The notes under the pieces were generated by a model. That model searched no databases. It was not told the origin of the DNA and saw nothing but the letters and a program-made list of their open reading frames with translations. From positions 1-64,000 of the forward strand of contig DVIQ01000035.1 of NCBI GenBank assembly GCA_018711185.1: a stretch of DNA of 64,000 nt. Direction: 5' to 3'. The translations under genes were made by a program, and so were the position numbers. Below, one piece after another: positions 53,454-62,263 of the stretch. The stretch is from Candidatus Limivivens intestinipullorum. Its GTDB lineage: Bacteria > Bacillota > Clostridia > Lachnospirales > Lachnospiraceae. The stretch's first letter is position 1, and each line of letters begins with the position of its first letter.

Positions 53454-55275
53454 AGCAAAGAAAAAAACAGAGGATACCTTCTCTTTTTTCGGAAAGGCGA
53501 AAGCGTCTCCGGAGGATGAAAAATACCGGAAGGAAAAACCCAGGGACCGCAGGTATGTACTGCTGCGCCTCTGGAAATATCTTTACCGATATAAGTGGAT
53601 GCTCTTTCTGGCCTTGTTTTTAACGGTTGTCAGTAATCTGCTGGGGCTTGTGGGACCGATGCTCTCCGGCTATGCCATTGACGCGATCCACGGACCGGGG
53701 GATGTGGATTTTCCGCTGGTATTTTTCTACGCGGGGCTGATGATTGCATTTTACGCGGTTTCTTCCATGCTGACCTATGTACTCACAAGAATTACTATAA
53801 GCTTCAGCCAGAGAGTGATTTATCAGATGCGAAAGGACGTGTTTGACACGCTGATGGGACTGCCGGTGGGCTATTTTGACCGGACGCAGACGGGAGATAT
53901 TGTGAGCCGGATTTCCTATGATATTGATACGGTGAATGCCTCTCTCTCCAATGATCTGCTGCAGATCTGTACCAGTGTGATTACTGTGGCCGGGTCTCTG
54001 ATTATGATGCTGATGATCGCTCCGGTTCTGGTGTCCGTTTTTGTGATCACGATTCCGGCATCCATTTTTCTGACACGGTATATGACGCGGAGAGTACGGC
54101 CGCTGTTTCGGAAGCGTTCCGCTAAATTAGGAGAGCTGAACGGTTACTCTGAGGAAATTATCAGCGGTCAGAAAACCATTAAGGCCTATCATCAGGAAGA
54201 AACCATGATCTTCCGGTTTGACCAGAAAAATACTGAGGCGGTGGACGCTTACTACAACGCGGATTATTACGGAAGCATGACCGGCCCGTCCGTAAACTTT
54301 ATCAATAACCTGTCCCTGTCTCTGGTCAGTGTCCTGGGAGCGATTTTGTACCTTTTTGGAAGAATTTCTCTTGGAAATCTCTCTTCCTTTGTTTTGTATT
54401 CCCGGAAATTTTCCGGGCCCATCAATGAGGCCGCGAATATTCTGAGCGAGCTTCAGTCAGCCACTGCGGCGGCGGAGCGAATCTTTCGCCTGATTGATGA
54501 GGCTCCGGAGCCGGCCGACGCGCCGGATGCCCGGGAGCTTACGGATGTGCGGGGGGATGTGCGGATGGAGCATGTCCGCTTTGGCTATCTGCCCGGACAA
54601 ACGGTGATTCATGACCTGAGTTTTCATGCTAAGCCGGGAAGTCTGACAGCCATTGTAGGCCCCACCGGGGCCGGAAAAACAACACTGATCAATCTGCTGA
54701 TGCGGTTCTATGATCCCCAGTCCGGCAGCATTGCCGTGGATGGAAAGGAGATTTCGGGGCTGACCAGGAGCAGCCTGCGCAGAGCTTACACCATGGTGCT
54801 GCAGGATACCTGGCTATTTACCGGAACCATTTACGAGAATATTTCTTACGGGAAAGAAGACGCCACCATGGAGGATGTGGTGAAAGCCTGCAAGGCGGCT
54901 CACATTCATGAGGCCATCATGCAGATGCCAAAGGGCTACGATACGGTTCTCACAGGAGATGGATCGGGTCTTTCCAAGGGACAGAAGCAGATGCTTACCA
55001 TCGCCAGGGCGATGCTTCTGGATTCGAAAATGCTGATCCTGGACGAGGCCACCTCCAACGTGGATACCCAGACAGAGGAGAAGATTCAGCTGGCTATGCG
55101 GGAGCTGATGAAAGGAAAAACCTGCTTTGTGATCGCTCACCGGCTGTCTACCATTCAGAACGCGGATCATATTCTGGTGGTTCAAGACGGCGATATCGTG
55201 GAGCAGGGAACCCATGATACCCTGCTGAAACAGGAAGGGCTGTACGCAAAGCTGTATTACTCGCAGTTTCAGTAA
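53437..55275 (+). CDS. ABC exporter subunit 2 (canonical Walker B)
   Basis: This 612-aa half-transporter pairs with the preceding gene. After a charged N-terminus (KRPYEAKKKTEDTFSFFGKA) come six helices with the typical PVGYFDRTQTGDIVSRISYD intracellular loop. The ATPase domain has Walker A VGPTGAGKTTLIN, signature LSKGQKQM and Walker B MLILDEATSNVD with the catalytic Glu. With subunit 1 this gives one consensus ATP site (Walker motifs of subunit 2 with LSGGQ of subunit 1) and one degenerate site. GGGAGGTGAGAACG precedes the ATG at 53437. A bidirectional terminator follows the gene. Confidence 0.94.
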   Translation: MKRPYEAKKKTEDTFSFFGKAKASPEDEKYRKEKPRDRRYVLLRLWKYLYRYKWMLFLALFLTVVSNLLGLVGPMLSGYAIDAIHGPGDVDFPLVFFYAGLMIAFYAVSSMLTYVLTRITISFSQRVIYQMRKDVFDTLMGLPVGYFDRTQTGDIVSRISYDIDTVNASLSNDLLQICTSVITVAGSLIMMLMIAPVLVSVFVITIPASIFLTRYMTRRVRPLFRKRSAKLGELNGYSEEIISGQKTIKAYHQEETMIFRFDQKNTEAVDAYYNADYYGSMTGPSVNFINNLSLSLVSVLGAILYLFGRISLGNLSSFVLYSRKFSGPINEAANILSELQSATAAAERIFRLIDEAPEPADAPDARELTDVRGDVRMEHVRFGYLPGQTVIHDLSFHAKPGSLTAIVGPTGAGKTTLINLLMRFYDPQSGSIAVDGKEISGLTRSSLRRAYTMVLQDTWLFTGTIYENISYGKEDATMEDVVKACKAAHIHEAIMQMPKGYDTVLTGDGSGLSKGQKQMLTIARAMLLDSKMLILDEATSNVDTQTEEKIQLAMRELMKGKTCFVIAHRLSTIQNADHILVVQDGDIVEQGTHDTLLKQEGLYAKLYYSQFQ

Positions 55276-55287
55276 GTGCAAAACGTG

Positions 55288-55318
55288 AAAGAGGACGGGA
55301 TTGATTCCCGTCCTCTTT
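55288..55318. terminator. Bidirectional terminator between ABC exporter and GH3 genes
   Basis: A perfect 13-bp stem, AAAGAGGACGGGA (55288-55300) with TCCCGTCCTCTTT (55306-55318), and a five-base loop; the A- and T-rich ends serve both convergent genes. Confidence 0.9.
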
Positions 55319-55342
55319 TCGCGCGATAAGCCGGCGGCATCC

Positions 55343-57436
55343 TCAAAAGGCCACGGAGAGGATAAGGGGCGCAATGCCTGTCAGCTCCACGCTTTTGGCG
55401 TCCGGCTGGCTGCAGCCCACATAGAGCCGGAAATGGTTTCCGCCGTCGATCCGGCGGCCCTCCTCATCCACCACGGTGAAGGCTTTTTTGGGGACGCTTA
55501 TGGTAAATGTCTTTGTCTCCCCGGCCTTCAGGAAAATGCGCGTAAAAGCGCAGAGAGAGGGATTTCTGGTGCCGCAGGCGGTATCCTGTCCGGAAAGATA
55601 TACCTGGATGACTTCGCCGGTATCCATTTTTCCGGTATTTTTCGCGGTCACCTCAAGATGGAAATCTGCCTTCGTTCCTGCGGCCTTTGCCTCTGTGACA
55701 GACACGGAGCCGTAGGTGAGCCCGTAGCCGAAGGGATACTGGGCGGTTCCTTCCAGATAGCGGTAGGTCCGGCCTTTCATAGAATAATCCGTAAAGGCGG
55801 GGAGCTCATCCAGAGACTCGTAGAAAGTCAGGGGCAGCTTTCCGGAGGGAGAAACTTCTCCGAAAAGGATTCTGGCAGCGGCCCGTCCGCCCTCGCAGCC
55901 CGGATACCACATCTGCAGAATCGCGTCGAAATGATCCCTGGCAAAGCTAAGATCCAGGTCGCTTCCGGAGAACATACAGAGAATAACGGGCTTTCCGGTT
56001 TTTGCCAGACATTCCATCAGCTCTCTTTGGACGGCGGGAAGCAGGAGATCCTGCTTATCCCCGGAGGCGTAGCTGTTTCCGGTATCTCCCTGTTCGCCCT
56101 CCATGGATTCGTCCAGTCCGAGGCAGAGGAGCACGACGTCGCTGTTTGCCGCCACTGAGAGGGCTTCGGAGAGGCGGTCGCCAGCCTGGGCAAGATTTTC
56201 TTCCCGATCTTTAAACAAATGGCAGCCCCTGGAGGTGAGAACGCGGATGTCTTCTCCCACGTAGTCTTGAACGCCCTCCTGAAGGGTGCGGTAGCGGGAG
56301 GCGGTGCCATGATAATTTCCCACCAGGGAGGCCCGACTGTCCGCGTTGGGACCGATGATGCCGATGGTATGAAGCGATTCTTTTTTCAGAGGAAGAATGC
56401 CGTTGTTTTTCAGAAGCACCATGCTTTCCAAGGCGGCCTGCTGCGCAAGACGCAGATGCTTGGGGGATTCCACCTCGGTATAGGGGATGCTGTCGTATTC
56501 GCTGCCGTCAAACAGGCCCAGAAGAAAACGGGTGGTAAACAGACGTACCGCCGCCTGTGTGATGGTTTCTTCTGTCACAAGGCCGTCCTGATAAGCTTTT
56601 AAAATATGGAGATACGTGTTCCCGCAGTTTAAGTCACAGCCGTTGTTGACGGCCAGGGCGGCGGACTCCTTTGCCGTGGAGGTCACCATATGGTGCTCGT
56701 GGAAATCTTTGATGGCCCAGCAGTCGGAGACAAAATGTCCCTGGAATCCCCATTCGCCCCGAAGCTTTTCCTGAAGGGCAGGACTTGCGCAGCAGGGCTC
56801 GCCGATTACCCGGTTATAGGCCCCCATGACCGCCTCCACGCCGGCTTCCTTTACCAGAGCCTCAAAGGCCGGAAGATAGGTTTCCTCCATGTCTTTTTTG
56901 GTTGCCTGGGCGTCAAATTCGTGCCGGAGGGCCTCTGGGCCGGAGTGAACCGCGAAATGCTTTGCGCAGGCGGCGGCTTTCATGGTTTTGCCGCTGCCCT
57001 GCAGGCCTCTTACGAAGGCCGCGCCCATGGAGCCGGTAAGATAGGGATCTTCACCATAGGTTTCGTGTCCGCGCCCCCATCTGGGATCCCGGAATATATT
57101 TACATTGGGCGCCCACATGGTCAGGCCCTTGTAAATATCACGATCCCCCAGACGGGAAAACGCGTTGTATTTTGCCCTGGCCTCCGTGGCGGCGGCATCC
57201 GCCACCTGTTCTATGAGCTCGGTGTCAAAGGTAGCTCCAAGACCGATGGCCTGGGGAAAAACCGTTGCCTGGCCGGCTCTGGCAACGCCGTGGATGGCTT
57301 CGCCCCACCAGTTATAGGCAGGAATACCGAGCCGTTTGATGGCCGGAGCGTCGTATTTTAACTGACTGGCCTTTTCTTCTACTGTCATTTGTGCCACCAG
57401 GGCTTCCGCCTTTTTTTTTGCCTCTTCTCTATTCAT
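55343..57436 (-). CDS. Glycoside hydrolase family 3 protein (beta-glucosidase or xylosidase type)
   Basis: The product (about 697 aa) hydrolyses beta-linked glycosides. The N-terminal barrel has GIPAYNWWGEAIHGVARAG, WAPNVNIFRDPRWGRGHETY (as two stretches) and AKHFAVHSGPE; the nucleophile is D238 in GHFVSDCWAIKDF. A C-terminal alpha/beta domain (VLLKNNGILPLKKE, then PFGYGLTYG) and an Fn3-like domain end the protein. The DCWAI and WNWWGEAIHG patterns point to the xylosidase branch, but substrate is inferred. No signal peptide, so it acts in the cytoplasm on imported oligosaccharides. ATG 57436 is preceded by AAGGAGG; a TTG two codons earlier is an alternative. It is last in the ABC sugar transporter operon. 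Confidence 0.92.
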   Translation of the reverse strand: MNREEAKKKAEALVAQMTVEEKASQLKYDAPAIKRLGIPAYNWWGEAIHGVARAGQATVFPQAIGLGATFDTELIEQVADAAATEARAKYNAFSRLGDRDIYKGLTMWAPNVNIFRDPRWGRGHETYGEDPYLTGSMGAAFVRGLQGSGKTMKAAACAKHFAVHSGPEALRHEFDAQATKKDMEETYLPAFEALVKEAGVEAVMGAYNRVIGEPCCASPALQEKLRGEWGFQGHFVSDCWAIKDFHEHHMVTSTAKESAALAVNNGCDLNCGNTYLHILKAYQDGLVTEETITQAAVRLFTTRFLLGLFDGSEYDSIPYTEVESPKHLRLAQQAALESMVLLKNNGILPLKKESLHTIGIIGPNADSRASLVGNYHGTASRYRTLQEGVQDYVGEDIRVLTSRGCHLFKDREENLAQAGDRLSEALSVAANSDVVLLCLGLDESMEGEQGDTGNSYASGDKQDLLLPAVQRELMECLAKTGKPVILCMFSGSDLDLSFARDHFDAILQMWYPGCEGGRAAARILFGEVSPSGKLPLTFYESLDELPAFTDYSMKGRTYRYLEGTAQYPFGYGLTYGSVSVTEAKAAGTKADFHLEVTAKNTGKMDTGEVIQVYLSGQDTACGTRNPSLCAFTRIFLKAGETKTFTISVPKKAFTVVDEEGRRIDGGNHFRLYVGCSQPDAKSVELTGIAPLILSVAF

Positions 57437-57452
57437 CTTCAAAATGCCTCCT

Positions 57453-58310
57453 TCAGCCTTTGACTGCGCCTGTTGTCAGTCCCTCTACAATCTGGTTGCT
57501 GAACATACAGTATACAATAATTGTGGGGGCGATTGCAATAATAATCGCGGCAAACATCTGCACATAATTGGTAGCGTAGGGTCCCACAAAGTAAGTAAGC
57601 GTAACCGGCAGCGTTTTTTTCTGGGGGTCGGAGATAAAAACCATGGCCAGCAGAAGTTCGTTCCAGTTACCTACAAAGGTCATCAGGCCGGAGACGAAGA
57701 AGCCGGTGCGGCACAGAGGCAGGGCAATCCGGAAAAAGCAGCGGTAAATCCCGCAGCCATCGATGGCCGCGGCCTCGAAGAGCTCGCCTGGCATGGAGCG
57801 GAAGAAGCCGGTAAGCAGGAAAATGGTCATAGGCAGCGAGAAGGTGATGTAGGGCAGCATCAGGCCGAACCGGGAGTTTGTAAGGCCGAGATTCGCGAAA
57901 CGGACAAACAGCGGGATCAGGATGCAGTGCACCGGAACCATCATACCAATTAAAAAGAAGGTGTGCGTGGCTTCGGAAAGTTTCCAGCGCATTCTGGCTA
58001 TGGCAAAGGCCGTCATGGAGCCGAGAAACAGGCTCACGATGAGAGTAACCCCACAGACCAGGACGGAATTTGCCAGAGCGATCCCAAGCTTACCCAGATT
58101 CCAGGCCTCCGCGTAGTTAAACCACTGGGGATTGGAGGGCAGAGAGAAGGGGGAGGCCATCAGTTCCGCATTGTCCTTTAAAGAGACGGTCAGCATCCAT
58201 ACCAGGGGAGCGATATAAAGCACCGCCAGAAGAATCAGCACGAGATAAATGACGATCAGAATGGGGCTGAGCGGTTTTTTGTGTTTTTTTACAGCGAGCG
58301 TTTTATCCAT
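57453..58310 (-). CDS. Sugar ABC transporter permease (MalG type)
   Basis: One of two inner-membrane subunits of a CUT1-type importer, 285 aa with six helices. The EAA loop is in MPGELFEAAAIDGCGIYRCFF followed by IALPLCRTG, the contact with a shared MsmK-type ATPase, which is not encoded here. The start MDKTLAVKKHKKPLSP is fixed by AGGAGGAAATAAG before the ATG at 58310; a longer frame begins inside the previous gene. The GH3 gene starts 17 bases downstream on the same strand. Confidence 0.93.
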   Translation of the reverse strand: MDKTLAVKKHKKPLSPILIVIYLVLILLAVLYIAPLVWMLTVSLKDNAELMASPFSLPSNPQWFNYAEAWNLGKLGIALANSVLVCGVTLIVSLFLGSMTAFAIARMRWKLSEATHTFFLIGMMVPVHCILIPLFVRFANLGLTNSRFGLMLPYITFSLPMTIFLLTGFFRSMPGELFEAAAIDGCGIYRCFFRIALPLCRTGFFVSGLMTFVGNWNELLLAMVFISDPQKKTLPVTLTYFVGPYATNYVQMFAAIIIAIAPTIIVYCMFSNQIVEGLTTGAVKG

Positions 58311-58321
58311 CTTATTTCCTC

Positions 58322-59209
58322 CTATCCCTCGTAAGTCTCGACTTTGATCAGCTTCTTTACAACCAGCGTTACCACCAGACACATAACGAGGAGTACCACG
58401 GAGATCGCGCTGGCATAGCCGTATTTAAAGTAATTAAAGCCCTCTGCGTAAAGCTCCGTGGCGAGAACCTCTGTCCGGTGATTCGGTCCGCCCTGGGTCA
58501 TGTTGTACACCAGGTCGAAGAATTTCAGGGAACCGATGCAGTTCAAAGACAGAGAGGTCACCACCATAGGCTTGATCAGGGGCAGGGTTATGTAGCGGAA
58601 GGCCTTGACCTTGGAGGCGCCGTCAATGTAGGAGGCCTCATACACATCTCTGGAAATGCCGGTGATCTGTGCCATATACAGCATCATATTCTGGCCCACA
58701 TACTGCCACAGAGCTACAAAGGCGATCATCCACATGGGAAGAACAATGAAGCCTTTGGATTCCATAAGCCAGAGGGGTCCTTCGATGCCGAACTTCGCCA
58801 GAAGCTGGTTAATGCCTATCTTGGGATTGAACATGAAAGCCCATAAGAGGCCCAGTGCTGCGGAGGACAGCACACAGGGGAGATAGTAAATGTTTTTGAA
58901 AAGGTTTCGGCCTTTGGGGATGTTTGTGAGAAGAACTGCCAGAAAAAGCCCGACAACCTGCTGACTGACGGCGGAGAAAATCATAAAGAAAATGGAGTTC
59001 TTCAGCGCGATCCGAAAGGTGGAATCGTTTGTAAATAACTCAATATAATTATCCAGCCCGATAAATTCCGGGGGTGTCAGTGCCGCATAATTACACAGAG
59101 AATAATAAATCATCTGAAAAATCGGTATGACCAGGATCAACACAAACAGAATCAGGGAGGGAGCTACAAAAATAAAAATTGCTTTTTTGTCCCGTAATAT
59201 TTTATCCAT
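58322..59209 (-). CDS. Sugar ABC transporter permease (MalF type)
   Basis: The second permease, 295 aa with six helices and the EAA loop SRDVYEASYIDGASKVKAF, then ITLPLIKPMV. The family transports mono- or oligosaccharides bound by the partner receptor at 59394-60689. The ATG at 59209 has GAGGAGGAAAGAT upstream. Only 11 bases separate it from the MalG-type gene. No ATPase gene is linked, as is usual for such operons. Confidence 0.93.
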   Translation of the reverse strand: MDKILRDKKAIFIFVAPSLILFVLILVIPIFQMIYYSLCNYAALTPPEFIGLDNYIELFTNDSTFRIALKNSIFFMIFSAVSQQVVGLFLAVLLTNIPKGRNLFKNIYYLPCVLSSAALGLLWAFMFNPKIGINQLLAKFGIEGPLWLMESKGFIVLPMWMIAFVALWQYVGQNMMLYMAQITGISRDVYEASYIDGASKVKAFRYITLPLIKPMVVTSLSLNCIGSLKFFDLVYNMTQGGPNHRTEVLATELYAEGFNYFKYGYASAISVVLLVMCLVVTLVVKKLIKVETYEG

Positions 59210-59254
59210 ATCTTTCCTCCTCCTGACGCATGGAATGCGTCGTGAGACAGAAAC

Positions 59255-59302
59255 AGCCTCCGCAGGAACATGCCGTACCTTTTTTGCCTGTTCTGCGGAG
59301 GC
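59255..59302 (-). other. Intercistronic hairpin between receptor and permease genes
   Basis: GCCTCCGCAG (59256-59265) pairs with CTGCGGAGGC (59293-59302), extended by AACA/TGTT. A T-run is present inside the loop rather than after the stem. It probably gives a stabilised 3' end for the receptor message and partial read-through into the permeases. Confidence 0.65.
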
Positions 59303-59393
59303 TTTTCCTTGGACGGTCAGGCCCGCGCGCGCGGACGCGTCTGATGGGGCTGCCGCCGCAATGATTTTGGGTTAACAGACGCTTTTGGCCAGT

Positions 59394-60689
59394 TTATTCT
59401 GTCCACACATTTTGCTCATAGAAATCCTGAACGGTCTGGAAGGCCTCCTCCGGCGTCATATTTCCGAGATAGAGATCTACCATGGCGTTATCGAAGCAGT
59501 CACCGGCTTCTACGGAGTCAAGGGACTCGTTGTAGAAACCAAGAGTTCCGGTAGCAGTGGACATGATGTCTTCGATGTATTTCAATTGGGCAGGGGCAGC
59601 GTCGTAATCGATTTCAAGATCTTTGATGATGGGGAACTTGCCGCCGATTTCCGCCGTATATTTCTGAGCGGTTTCATCGGTAAACATCTTCATCAGAGCG
59701 ATAACGGCGTCCTGATGTTCAGTGGTTGCGCTCATCAGCAGGTTATCGGTCTTTACGATCATACGGTTGGGGTCGTTGGCACCTTCAATGGCAGGAAACT
59801 GGAATACACCGCATTTCTCCTCAAAGTCCGGGTTGCTTCCGTTCATCTGCGCGATGGCCCAGGAACCCTGTACCAGCATGGCTGCCTGGCCGTTATAGAA
59901 GTTTGCCGTTGCCTGGTCGTTGGAGTCGCCGGCTGCGGTTGCCTGGAAATACTGGGAGAGTTCTACAAGCTTTTCGCCGGCAGCGATGCAGTTTTCATCT
60001 GTCCAGTTCGCGGTGTGGTCGGCAATCGCGTTTAAGTCAACGCCCTGGCGATCGCAGAGGTAACTGGCGATCATGGAAAGGCACCATGCGGTTCCGGCGG
60101 AACAGGAGATGGGGGTGTAACCGGCGTCCTGAATTGCCTGGCAAACGGTAAGAAGTTCATCGTAGGTGGTGGGAACCTCAACGCCTACCTCCTCGAAAAT
60201 TTCCGTGTTGTAGTATACGCAGGCTGCCGCGTAATTGGTGGGTACAGCCATGATCTTTCCGTCATAGGTCAGACGCTCGAAGATGCCGTCTGTGAAGGTG
60301 GCGTACCAGTCGGCTTCCTGATTTGTCAGAATGTCGGTCAAATCCGCTACGACTCCGGCTTCCACATATACGTCCATATTCGGGCCGGGGTTGCAGGTCC
60401 ATACGTCCGGGGTCTGGCCGGCGGCGATCAGCGCGTTCAGCTTCCCGTCGTATTCCTCGAGGTTTGTAGTGACAACGTTTACGTGATATTTTCCTTCGTA
60501 TTCTGTATTGAAGCGGTCAACGACTTCTTTGTAGCCTTTGGTAATCAGATCCTCGGTTGCCTCAAGATCGTCCCAGAACATCCAGGTGATCTCCGCCACT
60601 TCGGAAGCCTGAACGGGAACGGCGCCTAAAAGCAGGGAAGCTGCCATGGCGGTTGAAAGTGCGGCTGAGATCCATCTTCTTTTCTTCAT
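59394..60689 (-). CDS. Extracellular sugar-binding protein of ABC transporter
   Basis: The 431-aa receptor has a signal peptide (MKKRRWISAALSTAMAASLL) with a likely cut after VQA. The mature part fits bacterial extracellular solute-binding family 1: EITWMFWDDLEATEDLI, GKLNALIAAGQTPDVW, KIMAVPTNYAAACVYYNTEIF, GQAAMLVQGSWAIAQM. Unlike most Gram-positive receptors it shows no lipobox cysteine near the cut site. TAGGAGGATTTCAAGT precedes the ATG. It is first gene in the operon with the two permeases and GH3 and lies divergent to the AraC gene, which is the likely regulator. Confidence 0.93.
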   Translation of the reverse strand: MKKRRWISAALSTAMAASLLLGAVPVQASEVAEITWMFWDDLEATEDLITKGYKEVVDRFNTEYEGKYHVNVVTTNLEEYDGKLNALIAAGQTPDVWTCNPGPNMDVYVEAGVVADLTDILTNQEADWYATFTDGIFERLTYDGKIMAVPTNYAAACVYYNTEIFEEVGVEVPTTYDELLTVCQAIQDAGYTPISCSAGTAWCLSMIASYLCDRQGVDLNAIADHTANWTDENCIAAGEKLVELSQYFQATAAGDSNDQATANFYNGQAAMLVQGSWAIAQMNGSNPDFEEKCGVFQFPAIEGANDPNRMIVKTDNLLMSATTEHQDAVIALMKMFTDETAQKYTAEIGGKFPIIKDLEIDYDAAPAQLKYIEDIMSTATGTLGFYNESLDSVEAGDCFDNAMVDLYLGNMTPEEAFQTVQDFYEQNVWTE

Positions 60690-60845
60690 ACTTGAAATCC
60701 TCCTATTTTGTGTGAGTTCCGCAGCCGGATCAGCGGCGGAAGTACCGCAGAGAAAACGCTGCGGTGGGGCCGCGTAAAACGCGGCGGGTACGATTGCTGC
60801 TACAGGCCTGTGTTCAAACCATTGCCGGTTCGCTTTGATGAATTT

Positions 60846-60944
60846 ACTATAGCATGGATAATTGTATTTTTCTTTGTAATTATTGCTTATTGGTTCCTAA
60901 AAATTGCTTTAAGGATCAATGAAATTGTATAAGATTTACAATTT
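60846..60944 (-). promoter_or_regulatory. Sugar operon promoter region with inverted repeat
   Basis: On the minus strand, a -10-like TATAGT lies at 60851-60846; the -35 is weak. Upstream, AAATTGTA (60922-60929), seven bases, TACAATTT (60937-60944) is a perfect inverted repeat, a candidate binding site for the divergent AraC-type regulator. The rest of the 406-base gap is AT-rich with no gene. Confidence 0.45.
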
Positions 60945-61015
60945 ATAAACAAAAAAATAGTGCAAAATACACAATAAATAGAAAAGAAAAAACAAGAATA
61001 AAAGCGAAAAAAGTA

Positions 61016-61044
61016 TTGAAAAAAGCGGTGGATTTTACTATACT
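61016..61044 (+). promoter_or_regulatory. Promoter of the AraC-type regulator gene
   Basis: TTGAAA (61016-61021), 17 bases, TATACT (61039-61044), about 50 bases before the start codon. Confidence 0.75.
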
Positions 61045-61095
61045 ATTAAAAATAAAAAGCAATATTTGAGAATGAAAACAGCAGGAGGTGGAATC

Positions 61096-61962
61096 ATGAT
61101 CAAACATCTGCAGGGCATTCATGAAACCGTAAATTATAAACCGAATACACAGATCTGCCTTTATCGAAACGATGAGGAAGAGGATTATCCGCCCCACTGG
61201 CATACGCCCTTTGAGATCATTATGCCCATAGAGAGCACCTATCGAGCCTGCTGCGGGGAACGCGCCTATATGCTCCGTGAAAAAGACGTCTTGATTATCT
61301 GCCCCGGCATTATCCATGAGCTGTTCGCGCCGCCGGAAGGAGTGCGGATTATCTTTCAGCCGAATATGTCGCAGATGGCGCTGCGGGAGGTGGATTTTCT
61401 GATTTCTATGATTATGCCGGCCATTTTGATTACGCCGGAGGCATACCCGGGGATTCATGAGAAAATTCACCGTCTTATGCTTGAAATTATGGAAGAATAT
61501 TTCAGCTCCGATCCTTACTCGGAGACGGCCATTTATTCGAAGTTTATGGAAATTCTGGTGTGTGTGGGGCGAAACCATGCCCAGAGCGTCCGGCAGAATT
61601 TCGATGCCAGAGATGGAAAGCAAAAGGAGTATATTGAGAAATTTAAAATGATTACCGATTATGTCAATGAGCATTTTACAGAGGATCTGACTCTGGAGCA
61701 GATGGCGTCCATGGCCGGCTTCAGCAAGTATCATTTTACCAGGCTGTTTAAGCAGTACACCGACATGTCCTTTTACCGCTACCTGAATGAGAAGCGGATC
61801 AGCTATGCCAGAAGCCTTCTGCTGGATCCGAACCTGACGGTCATTGAAGTGGCCATCCGGTCCGGATTTACCAGCCTTTCGGCGTTTCTCAGAATGTTTA
61901 AGCTGATCAATCAGTATACGCCCACGGAATTCCGGCGGATGTACACGAATCCGCAGCCTTAA
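61096..61962 (+). CDS. AraC-family transcriptional regulator
   Basis: This 288-aa regulator has an N-terminal cupin domain (PPHWHTPFEIIMPIE, CPGIIHELFAPPEG) for ligand sensing and a C-terminal pair of helix-turn-helix motifs (LTLEQMASMAGFSKYHFTRLF and VIEVAIRSGFTSLSAFLRMF, the latter with the family PTEFRR end). AGGAGGTGGAATC precedes the ATG at 61096; an upstream in-frame start at 61066 has no ribosome site. It is transcribed away from the sugar-binding protein operon; controlling that operon in response to a sugar is the simplest inference. Confidence 0.93.
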   Translation: MIKHLQGIHETVNYKPNTQICLYRNDEEEDYPPHWHTPFEIIMPIESTYRACCGERAYMLREKDVLIICPGIIHELFAPPEGVRIIFQPNMSQMALREVDFLISMIMPAILITPEAYPGIHEKIHRLMLEIMEEYFSSDPYSETAIYSKFMEILVCVGRNHAQSVRQNFDARDGKQKEYIEKFKMITDYVNEHFTEDLTLEQMASMAGFSKYHFTRLFKQYTDMSFYRYLNEKRISYARSLLLDPNLTVIEVAIRSGFTSLSAFLRMFKLINQYTPTEFRRMYTNPQP

Positions 61963-61983
61963 AGACATTTCAGCCAAACCGTG

Positions 61984-62259
61984 TTATGGCCACTGCATCA
62001 TGGCCAGCGCCGCAAGGCCGAAGGCCGCATACAAAACAAGAATGACTGTACAGATCTGCATCCACCGATTCCGCACCTTTCCCTTCGTATAGGCCAGGAC
62101 GGAGAAGACGCCGGACAGGAGCATGAAAATCGCGTAGCCCGCCACAATTGCTTCGGCCGCCGGAGACTGCAGGGCCCAGGGAAAGGTGCGCAGAGGCAAG
62201 ATGGTCCAGGGGATGAACAGCAGGATTGTTGCGATTCCGGTGCAGAGTTTCTCTTTCAT
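61984..62259 (-). CDS. Small membrane protein of unknown function
   Basis: A 91-aa hydrophobic protein with about three helices (IATILLFIPWTILPL, EAIVAGYAIFMLLSGVFSVLA, MQICTVILVLYAAFGLAALAM). GAGGAGGTAACCCC precedes the ATG at 62259. It is the last gene of the ABC-2 module on its right, 4 bases after the permease stop, so it may assist that transporter. I do not recognise a family. Confidence 0.75.
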   Translation of the reverse strand: MKEKLCTGIATILLFIPWTILPLRTFPWALQSPAAEAIVAGYAIFMLLSGVFSVLAYTKGKVRNRWMQICTVILVLYAAFGLAALAMMQWP

Positions 62260-62263
62260 GGGG

